From positions 2,728,001 to 2,792,000 of the forward strand of contig NZ_JBBMQM010000001.1 of NCBI RefSeq assembly GCF_038900055.1: a stretch of 64,000 bases of DNA, given 5' to 3'. This DNA is from Henriciella sp. AS95 (GTDB lineage: Bacteria; Pseudomonadota; Alphaproteobacteria; Caulobacterales; Hyphomonadaceae). The notes below the pieces were generated by a model. It made no database searches, was not told the origin of the DNA, and saw only the letters and a program-made list of their open reading frames with translations. Shown in pieces: positions 1-7,627 of this stretch. The number at the start of each line of letters is the position of its first letter. Position 1 is the first letter of the stretch. The position numbers and the translations under genes are program-made.

Positions 1-237
1 GGTGTCAGCGCCATACGGAATACCAAGGAAAACATTCACGCCCTCCTCTAATTTTCCGCGCACCTGTCCATAAGCGGTGTTGGCCACAGGGCCATCGGCG
101 ACCGGTTTACTGGTTTCGACGTCAACGGTACTGCTCGCTGTGTCCTGCGGCGCAGGCGTCGTTGTCGCTGCGCAGCTGGTAATCGCCACCGCTGCTGCGA
201 ATGTTGAAAAACGTAGTCCGAATCTGAAGAAAGACAC
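1..237 (-). CDS. Carboxylesterase family lipoprotein, N-terminal part (cut by window edge)
   Basis: This reading frame runs off the left edge of the window, so only the first 79 residues are visible. It begins at a GTG preceded by GGGAG. The N-terminus is a lipoprotein signal peptide: a basic start, then a hydrophobic stretch ending in AITSC, with Cys22 as the lipidation residue. A low-complexity Thr/Ala/Pro spacer follows. Around residue 55 the text reads TAYGQVRG, then VNVFLGIPYGADT, which is the signature start of type-B carboxylesterases (para-nitrobenzyl esterase/cholinesterase fold). The catalytic triad lies outside the window. The start codon is inferred because no ATG is available in frame. 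Family assignment is fairly secure from the FLGIPY block; the substrate is unknown. Confidence 0.72.
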   Translation of the reverse strand, partial: MSFFRFGLRFSTFAAAVAITSCAATTTPAPQDTASSTVDVETSKPVADGPVANTAYGQVRGKLEEGVNVFLGIPYGADT

Positions 238-352
238 CCTGACACTCCCTGACCTGTATCGCTGCGCCCGGTGCCATACCAGCCGCGCTTTTCTCTTATC
301 AGGCGAGGTTAATGGAGGTGATGTTAGTCGGCTAGCCCAAAATTGGGATTTT

Positions 353-1168
353 TTAACCGACGAAAGCTTTTTCAATCACAAACTCAGCCGGAGCGGCGTT
401 CGAGCCTTCGTTGAGGCCAGCCTTTAGCATCAGATCTTTCATTTCCAGCGTCATCGGCATGGATCCACAAATCATGGCGCGGTCGTCAGCCGCGTTCAGC
501 GGCGGAATGCCGAGATCATCAAAGAGCTGACCAGAGCGAATGAGATCGGTTGGCCGGCCGGAATGATCGAAAGGCTCACGCGTGCATGTCGCGTAGAGGC
601 GCAGCTTGCCTTGAGCCATCTCGCCCAGGAATTCGTGGTTCAGGGTCTCTGCCACGATCTCGCGCGAATAGGCGAGCTCAGCCACGTCGCGGCATGTGTG
701 GGTGACGATCACCTCGTCGAACTTCTCATACGTTTCCGGATCACGGATCACGCTGGCGAAGGGCGCAAAGCCTGTCCCCGTCGAGAAGCACCAGAGGCGT
801 TTGCCCGGAACCAGAGCGTCATGGACCAGCGTGCCGACCGGCTTCTTGCCCAAGAGCACCTTGTCGCCAGGCTGGATCTTCTGAAGGCGCGAGGTTAGCG
901 GACCGTCCTGCACCTTGATGGAATAGAATTCGAGTTCTTCATCCCAGGACGGCGACGCAATTGAGTAGGCCCGCAGCAGCGGCTTGCCGTCTTCCTTGGG
1001 CAAGCCGATCATGATGAACTCGCCCGAGCGGAAGCGGAAAGCGTCCGGCCGGGTCAGCCGGAACTTGAAGAGGCGGTCCGTATAGTGATGCACCGAGAGG
1101 ACGGTTTCCTCGGTCGGCGCATTCGGGTTCACCCGCGGGGCAGCTGTCTGAGCATTTGCAGTGGTCAT
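353..1168 (-). CDS. fpr: Ferredoxin--NADP reductase
   Basis: A 271-residue FAD flavoprotein that moves electrons between NADPH and ferredoxin or flavodoxin in the cytoplasm. The FAD site appears as RAYSIASP at residues 66-73 and the NADP site as FSTGTGFAPFASV near 128-140. The C-terminus EKAFVG lies where bacterial Fpr stacks its tail on the flavin. Length fits the bacterial plant-type FNR family (about 255-275). A longer open frame exists, but the ATG at 1168 starts a conventional N-terminus (MTTANAQ) after a weak GGATGAAG, and the 18 residues upstream have no family counterpart. It is probably monocistronic. Roles in Fe-S or oxidative stress metabolism are family knowledge only. Confidence 0.93.
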   Translation of the reverse strand: MTTANAQTAAPRVNPNAPTEETVLSVHHYTDRLFKFRLTRPDAFRFRSGEFIMIGLPKEDGKPLLRAYSIASPSWDEELEFYSIKVQDGPLTSRLQKIQPGDKVLLGKKPVGTLVHDALVPGKRLWCFSTGTGFAPFASVIRDPETYEKFDEVIVTHTCRDVAELAYSREIVAETLNHEFLGEMAQGKLRLYATCTREPFDHSGRPTDLIRSGQLFDDLGIPPLNAADDRAMICGSMPMTLEMKDLMLKAGLNEGSNAAPAEFVIEKAFVG

Positions 1169-1264
1169 ATCTTCATCCGCTAACTTGTCAGGCCTTCTTG
1201 GCGTCAGATGAACGCGATGCATGTTTTGTGCAAGGCAACAAATGATCGCATTAGCAGAACTAAA

Positions 1265-1302
1265 ACACGAAAACGGATGTAGCCGGGGTTCAGCTACATC
1301 CG
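1265..1302 (-). terminator. Rho-independent terminator after the rhodanese gene
   Basis: A perfect 10-bp stem (1274-1283 with 1293-1302) and a 9-base loop. On the minus strand it is followed by TTTTCG and further T-rich sequence. It lies about 30 bases past the stop codon of the rhodanese gene and upstream of fpr, so it probably separates the two transcription units. Confidence 0.8.
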
Positions 1303-1330
1303 CTCAGCAAGTGCCATCGCGCAGGAATGG

Positions 1331-1870
1331 TCAGGGCGTTTGCAGCGATGTCACCCAGTTGACGGCCTCGTCATTGGTCGAGACGAGTTCGCCAAGTTCG
1401 TAGATATTCTCATAGCCGTAGCCATAGAGATTGATGAAAGTCGGAATGTTGAGAGCGAGCGGCGCACGTTTCAGCACGACCGGAGCGACATCATCCTCAA
1501 AATTATTGTTGCAATAGATGAGGATGCGCGTGTCCTTGGAGGGAATCACCTCGGCCAGCTTTTCATCGGTGAAGTCCGAGAAATTAAGATGCACAGCGCC
1601 GCTGATATGCCCCATCACATACGCCGCCTCGCTGCGGGTATCGAGGATGATGGCGTCTTCCTCTGCCTTCATCTCATTGAAGTCTGCGAGGCTGACGAGC
1701 CGACCTTCGCGATAAGCCATGACATCTTCGGTCATCATCGCGAAAGCTGGATAGTCGATTTCTGGTGAGCCCTCTGCGGCGGGGCCTTCTTGCGCATTGG
1801 CCATCAAGCCGGACGCAACAAAGGCGACGATCATCGCCAGTCCGATTATAGCGTTTCGACGTTCGCCCAT
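1331..1870 (-). CDS. Secreted rhodanese-like domain protein
   Basis: A 179-residue protein with an N-terminal hydrophobic segment (about residues 8-24) followed by ANAQ, a plausible signal peptidase I site, so it is probably periplasmic. The rhodanese signatures are LDTRSEAAY at 76-84, GHISGAVHLNF at 87-97 and the active-loop cysteine Cys120 in IYCNNNFEDD. A catalytic cysteine is present, but the loop is not the canonical six-residue sulfurtransferase loop, so the sulfur donor and acceptor are unclear. The start at 1870 is chosen for its AGGAGA Shine-Dalgarno; a longer frame upstream has no such support. It is likely a single-gene unit ending at a strong terminator. Confidence 0.85.
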   Translation of the reverse strand: MGERRNAIIGLAMIVAFVASGLMANAQEGPAAEGSPEIDYPAFAMMTEDVMAYREGRLVSLADFNEMKAEEDAIILDTRSEAAYVMGHISGAVHLNFSDFTDEKLAEVIPSKDTRILIYCNNNFEDDVAPVVLKRAPLALNIPTFINLYGYGYENIYELGELVSTNDEAVNWVTSLQTP

Positions 1871-2022
1871 GGCGTAGTCTCCTCTTCCCGTGGCAACCAA
1901 ACTCAACCCGAAATGGGGCGGCAATGGGGTAAGGAGCGGGCTATTGGAGGGTAAATTTTGCCGCGGACAGGGCATTTCCCGACCGCGGCAGAATCTTTTC
2001 CAGGGTTTTCAGCTCTTGGCAA

Positions 2023-2385
2023 TCACCAGTAGCGTTCAACCTGATAGTGATCGAACGCAGCATCGCGAGCCGTATAGCCATCGTCTTTGCTGAGTTCGTG
2101 AATTGAATCGGCCGGTCCTTGCTCGAGCTGCTCTTTCGAGAACGGCACGATGTAACCACCGCGATCCTTTTCATAATCGAGCGACGCCCACGGAATGGCA
2201 TGATACTTCTCGCCCATTCCAAGAAATCCGCCGAAACCGACAACGGCAAACATGATATTGTTGCTCATCTTGTCGAGCATGACATCTTCGACTTCGCCGA
2301 TCTTGTCGCCAGCCTGACTATAAACATCGGTTCCGATGACGCGGGATCCGCGAATAGCGGTGGTGTGGCCTTGAGGGGTAGGCAT
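2023..2385 (-). CDS. PRC-barrel domain protein
   Basis: A 120-residue cytoplasmic protein with one PRC-barrel domain: GSRVIGTDVYSQAGDKIG (about 13-30) is the usual opening strand pair, followed by EVEDVMLDK and a hydrophobic AVVGFGGFLGMGEKYHAIPW block. Alphaproteobacteria carry several such stand-alone proteins, often stress-linked and of unknown molecular role. The acidic C-terminus (HELSKDDGYTARDAAFDHY) is typical of the group. It is encoded alone between the rhodanese and thymidine kinase genes and preceded by an AGGACC-like ribosome site. Domain identity is confident; function is not known. Confidence 0.85.
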   Translation of the reverse strand: MPTPQGHTTAIRGSRVIGTDVYSQAGDKIGEVEDVMLDKMSNNIMFAVVGFGGFLGMGEKYHAIPWASLDYEKDRGGYIVPFSKEQLEQGPADSIHELSKDDGYTARDAAFDHYQVERYW

Positions 2386-2466
2386 ATTGAGGTCCTTTCT
2401 GGTTCTCGTTTAGCGCGTGCTGCGCTGTACAGAATTAACCTCCGGGCCGACGTCGTGTTCCGCCTG

Positions 2467-3054
2467 TCAGGGATGAATATGCGTTACTTCTTCCCAATGG
2501 CGCCGGCAGAGCGAAACGTATTGCGCTTTCTCGACATCCACCTGGGCGCCTTCGACCAGTGCGGTGCCAGACTGGTCCATTCTCGCGGTCATGGTTGCCT
2601 TGCGTCCGCAGTGGCAGATCGTCCGCACTTCGCGAAGCTGGTCTGCGATGGCCAGCAACTCCGCTGACCCCGGAAACAGCTTGCCCTGAAAGTCAGTCCG
2701 CAGCCCATAGCACATCACCGGCACCCCGAGCCGATCAGCGACATGAGCAAGCTGCCAGACCTGCTGGCTTTCGAGAAACTGCGCTTCGTCCACAAACACG
2801 CCATCGAGCGGCCCTTCATTCTTTCGGGCGCCGATGACGTCGAAAAGGTCAAGTCCGTCGCGGTAAAGATGAGCTTCCGCTTCAAGGCCGATGCGAGAAC
2901 AGATTTCCGCCGTCTCCGCATCCCCTTCCCTGTAATGGCCCGAGGTCCACAGCATAACCTGCATACCGCGCTCGCGATAATTGTAGGCTGACTGGAGCAG
3001 GATTGTGGATTTGCCAGCATTCATCGCTGAATAGGTGAAGTAGAGTTTTGCCAT
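2467..3054 (-). CDS. tdk: Thymidine kinase
   Basis: A 195-residue type II thymidine kinase that phosphorylates thymidine to dTMP with ATP in pyrimidine salvage. The P-loop MNAGKS is at residues 11-16. The catalytic region is FVDEAQF with Glu90 as the expected base. A C-terminal zinc lasso is suggested by Cys147/Cys149 in ICHCGRKA and Cys183 in SLCRRHW. Length matches the family (about 190-205). The start at 3054 is chosen because MAKLYFTYSAMNAGKS is the conserved family N-terminus; 28 further upstream codons show no similarity. The DUF1491 gene lies directly upstream on the same strand, about 85 bases away, and may be co-transcribed. Confidence 0.95.
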   Translation of the reverse strand: MAKLYFTYSAMNAGKSTILLQSAYNYRERGMQVMLWTSGHYREGDAETAEICSRIGLEAEAHLYRDGLDLFDVIGARKNEGPLDGVFVDEAQFLESQQVWQLAHVADRLGVPVMCYGLRTDFQGKLFPGSAELLAIADQLREVRTICHCGRKATMTARMDQSGTALVEGAQVDVEKAQYVSLCRRHWEEVTHIHP

Positions 3055-3141
3055 GGGCTGGAGGTTCTCCGGTGGCGCACTGGAACGACAGACTGAGCTA
3101 TTGCGGCTGGCAGGAGCGCTGCCAAGCCCCAAGCGCAAAGA

Positions 3142-3501
3142 TCATTCAGTCTGCTCTGGGCTTTCCACAGGTTCGGTTAGGAAATGGCGGCCTTGGCGGT
3201 CCTCAACTTCCAGCACCCAAAGGTCGCTATCGCGCTGGCGGGCGCGCGACACATACTCATCCACTTCATGCTCCGCATCACCGATGCCCTGAAGCCGAAT
3301 GTCGGAGAATATGCGTTTGCCGTCCATATTCGTGCGCGGGACATAGCCGCGGGCGCCGCCCTTCAGGTCTGCCACTTTCACCAGCACATCGCCGCGTTCG
3401 CGGTCGCCTTTTTGCAGCACGAAGCAGGACGCTCCCTCCACTTCGGCGCGTTTGATCAGGGCTTCGACCCACAACCAGCTTGGCAGCCTTGCTTCCATCA
3501 T
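3142..3501 (-). CDS. DUF1491 family protein
   Basis: A 119-residue soluble protein matching the alphaproteobacterial DUF1491 family: ARLPSWLWVEALIKRAE near the N-terminus, then SCFVLQKGDRERGDVLVKV, and a C-terminal half rich in charged residues with LWVLEVEDRQGRHF. Its function is unknown. The start at 3501 has GAGGA nine bases upstream; ATG at 3498 and GTG at 3507 are alternatives. It precedes thymidine kinase on the same strand. Confidence 0.82.
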   Translation of the reverse strand: MMEARLPSWLWVEALIKRAEVEGASCFVLQKGDRERGDVLVKVADLKGGARGYVPRTNMDGKRIFSDIRLQGIGDAEHEVDEYVSRARQRDSDLWVLEVEDRQGRHFLTEPVESPEQTE

Positions 3502-3591
3502 TTGCACTTTTCCTCAGGCGGGCTGGCTTCCGGCATACCGCTTGCAGACCTGTCCTGTATTAATAGATCGGTAACCTTGGACGACTTCGCC

Positions 3592-3825
3592 ATGATGACC
3601 TTGTTTTCGCCCCTGATCCAGACCGCAGCATCCAGCTCGGCCGCACCAGGAAGCCAAACCGCTCTCATCTCATCCGGACAGGACATCATCAATGCCAAAG
3701 CGGGACAGGCCATCAATGCAGGCTTTTTTCCGCTTGAAGTCGCCCTGGTCGTCCTCGGATGCCTGATGGTAACCGGCGTCATGCTTTTGATGCGAGAGTC
3801 CCGCATCGAGGACCGCTCCACTTGA
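3592..3825 (+). CDS. Small single-pass membrane protein, hypothetical
   Basis: A 77-residue open frame on the plus strand between two minus-strand genes. The first half is a polar Ser/Ala/Gln-rich segment. The second half has one strong membrane helix (about residues 46-67: FPLEVALVVLGCLMVTGVML) followed by a charged tail (RESRIEDRST), which suggests a cytoplasmic C-terminus. Third codon positions are moderately GC-rich, as in neighbouring genes, supporting real coding. The ribosome site is weak (GGACGA), so the start is uncertain. No family is recognised. The opposite-strand frame over the same bases looks much less protein-like. Confidence 0.45.
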   Translation: MMTLFSPLIQTAASSSAAPGSQTALISSGQDIINAKAGQAINAGFFPLEVALVVLGCLMVTGVMLLMRESRIEDRST

Positions 3826-3848
3826 TCTGACCCGCGTGACGAGCGCGT

Positions 3849-5528
3849 TCACTCAGCTGCATCCTCCAGACCGTTCACATCCGACGCTGATGCCTTTGGC
3901 AGGATGACACGCACGCGCGTCCCTTCGCCCGGCGCGGTGTCGATCACCACTTTTCCGCGCATCTGATTGGCAAAGCTCTGCACGACAGCCAGGCCCAGTC
4001 CGGTTCCTGCGCGCCCCTTTGCATTGCGGCCTTGCTGGAAAGGCTTCGCAATCCGGTCGAGGTCATCTGCATCCATGCCAGCGCCTGTGTCTCGACAGGA
4101 CAGCGCCACCGCATCCCGGCCAGCCCTGGCGTCCAGGGTTACAGTGCTGCCGGCCTCTGAATACTTGATCGCATTGGAAATGAGATTCTGCCAGATCTGA
4201 CGGATCGCACGCGGATCGGCCATCGCCCAGACCTCGTCGGTCGCCAGCAGCTTTATCTCGACATTCATCCGGGCAGCCTGCCCCGACAGTTGCGCAACAA
4301 CCGATTCAGCGCTTGCCACCAGATCGACCGGCTCGATGTCCAGCCGTGCATGGCCCGCTTCTGCCTTGGCGTAATCCAGAATATCCTCGACGATGAGCAG
4401 CAAATCCTGGCCGCTTTCGTGGATGAGGTGGGAATAATCTTTGTAGGCCTCCGGAATGGGTCCGCGCAGCTCTGTTCGCATCAGGTCGGAAAAGCCGAGA
4501 ATGGCGTTGAGCGGAGTTTTCAGCTCATGGCCCAGCCCGGCAAAGAAGGCGGTTCGCTCTGCGAGTTCCGCCTTGAGTTCGTCAATGCCCCCAGACGATA
4601 GTGTGTCCGCCTCAGACAGCGCTGGTGCATGCTGCTCGCTGTGGTCCGTCACATCATCCAGAAATACGCGTGTGCCGAGATCATGCCGATCGACGGTGAA
4701 CTCGACATTTCGTCCATCGCCAATCATCTCGGTGAACGTGCCGCCGGCATGAAATCGCGTTCTCACTCGCTCCCGCAGAGGCGCTGAAAAGGCATCCAGG
4801 AAGACGCGGCCTGGCCTCAGAAGAAGGCCTGCAGGCGGATTGCCCGACGCGGACCGTATTCGCCCTTCTCGCGTCACATCGACGATCATGACGCCAGGCT
4901 GCGAATCACCCAGCTCTTCCAATCCGTCCGTGAAAGCCTGATCATATCGTCCATCGACCTCGGCTGGCGGCACGAAAGCCTGCGCCTCCCTTCGAGATGG
5001 GCGGCTCGCGACGAGTGCCGAGACGATGAAAGGCAGCACGCATAGTCCCGCGAACGCGTACATCTCGCTTGCATGAGACGCTTCGCTCATACCCGGCATA
5101 TCGCCAAGGCTGACCGACAGTGCGATCGCACCGAGGGTCGCGATCAGGGAAAAGATCGAGGTTTCGACCGCAAGCTTCCGCCAACCAAAGCTCAGGGCAA
5201 AAAGTGAAGGGAATGCTGCAAAAATAAGTGCAGGGGACGATAGACCGCCCGACAACGCCACAAAGAAGGCGCTCATCAGGATCCACGGCAAACAAACAAA
5301 AAGAGCACGCCGCCCTCGTGGCCACGCTTTTCCCTTCCAGACGACCGCCATCGTCGTGAAGACAGGTAAGACGCAAAGCGCTGCAAACGCTGCTATTACA
5401 AGCAGATTCACGCCCGCAGACATGACGAACATAGAGGCAACTGCAACCAGCGAAAGCCAGAGCAGAAATATGCCAATCAGAAAGGTTTCCGATTTTTCGT
5501 TAATAGATCGGTGATATTCGTTAGTCAT
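3849..5528 (-). CDS. Membrane sensor histidine kinase (DivJ/PleC-like, orphan)
   Basis: A hybrid-free histidine kinase of about 560 residues. Counted from the upstream GTG at 5540, the N-terminus has five to six membrane helices within residues 18-178, then a PAS-like stretch (about 205-300). The dimerisation domain has the phospho-accepting His338 in GHELKTPLN. The ATPase domain has the N-box QNLISNAIKY (451-460), G1 DTGAGMD (484-490) and G2 GTGLGL (512-517). The combined GGLSSPALIFAAFP membrane domain and HELKTPLNAILGFSDLM box resemble the DivJ/PleC/PdhS group that feeds DivK in alphaproteobacterial cell-cycle control, but that link is inference. No response regulator is adjacent. The start is uncertain: ATG 5528 is taken, GTG 5540 is possible, and neither has a good ribosome site. 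Confidence 0.85.
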   Translation of the reverse strand: MTNEYHRSINEKSETFLIGIFLLWLSLVAVASMFVMSAGVNLLVIAAFAALCVLPVFTTMAVVWKGKAWPRGRRALFVCLPWILMSAFFVALSGGLSSPALIFAAFPSLFALSFGWRKLAVETSIFSLIATLGAIALSVSLGDMPGMSEASHASEMYAFAGLCVLPFIVSALVASRPSRREAQAFVPPAEVDGRYDQAFTDGLEELGDSQPGVMIVDVTREGRIRSASGNPPAGLLLRPGRVFLDAFSAPLRERVRTRFHAGGTFTEMIGDGRNVEFTVDRHDLGTRVFLDDVTDHSEQHAPALSEADTLSSGGIDELKAELAERTAFFAGLGHELKTPLNAILGFSDLMRTELRGPIPEAYKDYSHLIHESGQDLLLIVEDILDYAKAEAGHARLDIEPVDLVASAESVVAQLSGQAARMNVEIKLLATDEVWAMADPRAIRQIWQNLISNAIKYSEAGSTVTLDARAGRDAVALSCRDTGAGMDADDLDRIAKPFQQGRNAKGRAGTGLGLAVVQSFANQMRGKVVIDTAPGEGTRVRVILPKASASDVNGLEDAAE

Positions 5529-5646
5529 TCTTGTCGTCACTGGAACATTACATTTTCAGCTTATACCGCTTTTCGGGCTAGGAACACCTTTGCAAATCCG
5601 GGAAAGTGGTTAACCATTCGGTCAGGTAGTGTGAGGGAGACTGACG

Positions 5647-6669
5647 ATGAAATTCAAAAGAATCCACGCAGGAATGATTGGCGCCATTGCGCTTGCATTC
5701 TCCGCGTCGGCGCAGACAGAAGCTGCACCAGAAGTCCAAACCGTGGCAGCAGACAGTTCTGCCACAGCTCCGGATCCACTGTCTTCTGCAGCCGCCGTAT
5801 ACGCCACGTTCCACGGAGACGTGACGGATATCAAGGAGCACTCTTTCAAGAGTTCCAACGATATCCAGACCGCCCTGAAGAACCTTGGCGGACAAAACTC
5901 GGATCAACTGACACGCGGCTGGATGGCTTACTCAGCCCTAGTCGCCTCGCAGAACCCTGAGTTCCGCGCAGCGGTCCGCGATATCGAGGGCTTCTACGGC
6001 AAGGACGTTTTCGTTCGCGGCCTGCAAAACGATGTTCGTTACGCCCGCTCGCTGGGCGGCGGCAACAGCGCGGTCAAATCAGCCATGACCGCCGGCAAGG
6101 CTGATTCGGCTCGCCTGACAGCCACCGCAGCTTTCGTTAAGGAGCAGGCCTATTCGCTTCAGGGCGCTGGCTGGGCCAAGGGTAAGGTCGGCGACTCCGG
6201 TGCGATTGCTACCAGCCTTCGCGCAGCGTCTCTGACGGGCCGTCCAGCCCGCTCAGAAATGGTGACAGCCTTTACCGCGCCGGGAATTGATTCGGTTCTC
6301 GTTTCGGCTGGCTCAAACGGTGCACCGTCGGTCTGGGAGAACGTCTCCAGCGCCGCATCCGCGATCCGCGTGCCTGACGTCACAGCCGCGCTCGGCATCA
6401 ACAATTCCCGCATTGCTTCGGGCAAGGAGCCCATTGCAGACCAGATTGCAACGCTTGCAGCTTACCGCGTGATCGGTGGCGGAGGCGCTGCTGCCGCTCC
6501 AATGCAAAGCGCGATGACGGAAAAGCAGACCGCTGGCTGTCTCAACATGGCTCAGCTGAACCTTCAGCAGTGTGTTGCGGCCGCTCACCAGCACTTTGAG
6601 GTGCCTTTCTGCATCGGTGAGCACGCTCTGGCTGATGTTGGTCGTTGCATCAGCAAGGTCAGCCAGTAA
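5647..6669 (+). CDS. Conserved secreted protein of unknown function
   Basis: A 340-residue protein with a cleavable signal peptide (MKFKRIHAGMIGAIALAFSA, cleavage near SAQT). The mature part is largely alpha-helical and Ala/Ser-rich, without a known enzyme motif. Four cysteines cluster in the last 50 residues (CLNMAQLNLQQC, PFCIGEHALADVGRC), suggesting two disulfides in a small C-terminal subdomain. GGGGAAAAP forms a flexible hinge before that subdomain. The ribosome site GAGGGAG is strong. It is transcribed divergently from the histidine kinase and followed by a strong terminator, so it is probably a single-gene unit. I do not recognise the family; periplasmic location is the only firm inference. 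Confidence 0.75.
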   Translation: MKFKRIHAGMIGAIALAFSASAQTEAAPEVQTVAADSSATAPDPLSSAAAVYATFHGDVTDIKEHSFKSSNDIQTALKNLGGQNSDQLTRGWMAYSALVASQNPEFRAAVRDIEGFYGKDVFVRGLQNDVRYARSLGGGNSAVKSAMTAGKADSARLTATAAFVKEQAYSLQGAGWAKGKVGDSGAIATSLRAASLTGRPARSEMVTAFTAPGIDSVLVSAGSNGAPSVWENVSSAASAIRVPDVTAALGINNSRIASGKEPIADQIATLAAYRVIGGGGAAAAPMQSAMTEKQTAGCLNMAQLNLQQCVAAAHQHFEVPFCIGEHALADVGRCISKVSQ

Positions 6670-6695
6670 AGCTATCCGTACTTTCAATCTCTTGA

Positions 6696-6732
6696 CCCCG
6701 GTCTCTCTTGATGGAGGCCGGGGTTTTCTTTT
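6696..6732 (+). terminator. Rho-independent terminator
   Basis: A GC-rich hairpin (CCCCGG at 6696-6701 with CCGGGG at 6718-6723, inner TCTC/GAG pairing) is followed by TTTTCTTTT. It lies 27 bases after the stop of the secreted protein gene and before sufE. Confidence 0.88.
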
Positions 6733-6759
6733 GCTCGCAGATACGCCACATGAGCAGTC

Positions 6760-7185
6760 ATGAGTGTTGAGAGCCAAGCCCAAGAGATCCGCGACGAGTT
6801 CGACTTCCTGGACGACTGGGAAACGCGATATGCCCACATCATTGACCTCGGCAAAGCCAACCCACCGCTGGAGCCGCATGAGCGCACAGAGCAAACGCGG
6901 GTGCGTGGCTGCGCCTCACAGGTCTGGATGGTCCTCAGCGAAGACGATGCGGGGCACATCCTCATCCGTGCTGAGTCCGACGCGATGATCGTATCCGGTC
7001 TCATCGCCATTTTGATCCGGCTTTTCTCCGGCGCCTCTCACGAAGACATCCTTGCTTTTGATGCGCCCGCCTTTCTCGAAGAAATTGGCGTAACAGGCGC
7101 GCTCTCGGCGCAGCGGTCCAACGGCCTTGCTTCGATGCTGGAGCGCATCAGGACAGTTGCATCCGCCGAAGCGACTGATCGCTAG
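6760..7185 (+). CDS. sufE: SufE family Fe-S cluster assembly protein
   Basis: A 141-residue SufE, the sulfur acceptor that stimulates the cysteine desulfurase SufS in iron-sulfur cluster assembly. Cys51 in RVRGCASQVW is the persulfide-carrying residue in the family's characteristic block. Upstream, DDWETRYAHIIDLGK is the usual first helix, and the C-terminal half has GLASMLERIR. Length is typical. No sufS or sufBCD is nearby, so it is encoded away from the main suf operon, as is common. Its last 38 bases overlap tail-to-tail with the converging HTH gene on the other strand. Confidence 0.93.
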   Translation: MSVESQAQEIRDEFDFLDDWETRYAHIIDLGKANPPLEPHERTEQTRVRGCASQVWMVLSEDDAGHILIRAESDAMIVSGLIAILIRLFSGASHEDILAFDAPAFLEEIGVTGALSAQRSNGLASMLERIRTVASAEATDR

Positions 7186-7531
7186 CGCCGCCTGCCGGTG
7201 ACCAGCGTCCGAGTTCGACCGCCCCTCGCAATTGCACCTCGAGACTGTCCAGCCACTCGTCGATCTGTGGATCGTCGCGAAAATCCTCAATCTTGTGACA
7301 GCCATACGCCACGGTGGATCGATCCCGATCAAGCGCCGTAGCAATGCGTGCGAGGCTCATTCCCAGACCAACATGAGCAAGATACATCGCGATCTGCCGT
7401 GCCCGTGCAATACGGTGGTCTCGCTTGTCTGCGGCCAGTATCTGCTCAGCCGGGATCATCAGCGCGAACCCTGTCAGCCCTGCTGCCAGGCGTACTCGGT
7501 GCTCATCCTGCTGCCGCTTTGAAAATGTCAT
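7148..7531 (-). CDS. Small HTH protein resembling DnaA domain IV
   Basis: A 127-residue protein whose central part (about residues 42-84) reads like the DNA-binding domain IV of the replication initiator DnaA: RARQIAMYLAHVGLGMSLARIA, then DRDRSTVAYGCHKIE, matching the DnaA signature in which basic and Thr/His residues contact the DnaA box. It has no AAA+ ATPase domain. The start at 7531 has AGGAG seven bases upstream; frames further 5' lack a ribosome site. Such stand-alone proteins occur across alphaproteobacteria without a settled role. It could bind DnaA-box-like sites as a repressor or replication modulator, which is inference. Its 3' end overlaps sufE by 38 bases. Confidence 0.75.
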   Translation of the reverse strand: MTFSKRQQDEHRVRLAAGLTGFALMIPAEQILAADKRDHRIARARQIAMYLAHVGLGMSLARIATALDRDRSTVAYGCHKIEDFRDDPQIDEWLDSLEVQLRGAVELGRWSPAGGASDQSLRRMQLS

Positions 7532-7627
7532 CATCCAACTCCTGATTTTCCGTTGGACAACAGCATACGTCCCCGGGATCAGGTGTAGGATATTTTTCCT
7601 ATTGTGAGAAATCAATCCCTTTCGGGA

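Noticed and set aside
341..358. A CCCAA/TTGGG hairpin followed by T residues near the end of fpr
   Set aside because: The T tract is on the plus strand, where no gene runs into it. On the minus strand, where fpr is transcribed, the T tract would precede the stem, so it is not a terminator for fpr.
3560..5512. The 13-base word TTAATAGATCGGT present at 3560-3572 and 5500-5512
   Set aside because: It tempted as a pair of attachment or regulatory sites, but among all pairs in 64 kb dozens of 13-base matches are expected by chance. One copy lies inside coding sequence, and there is no mobile element between them.
5541..5646. GGAAC words upstream of the histidine kinase and secreted protein genes, considered as EcfG promoters
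   Set aside because: No CGTT-like -10 element occurs 16-17 bases downstream of either.
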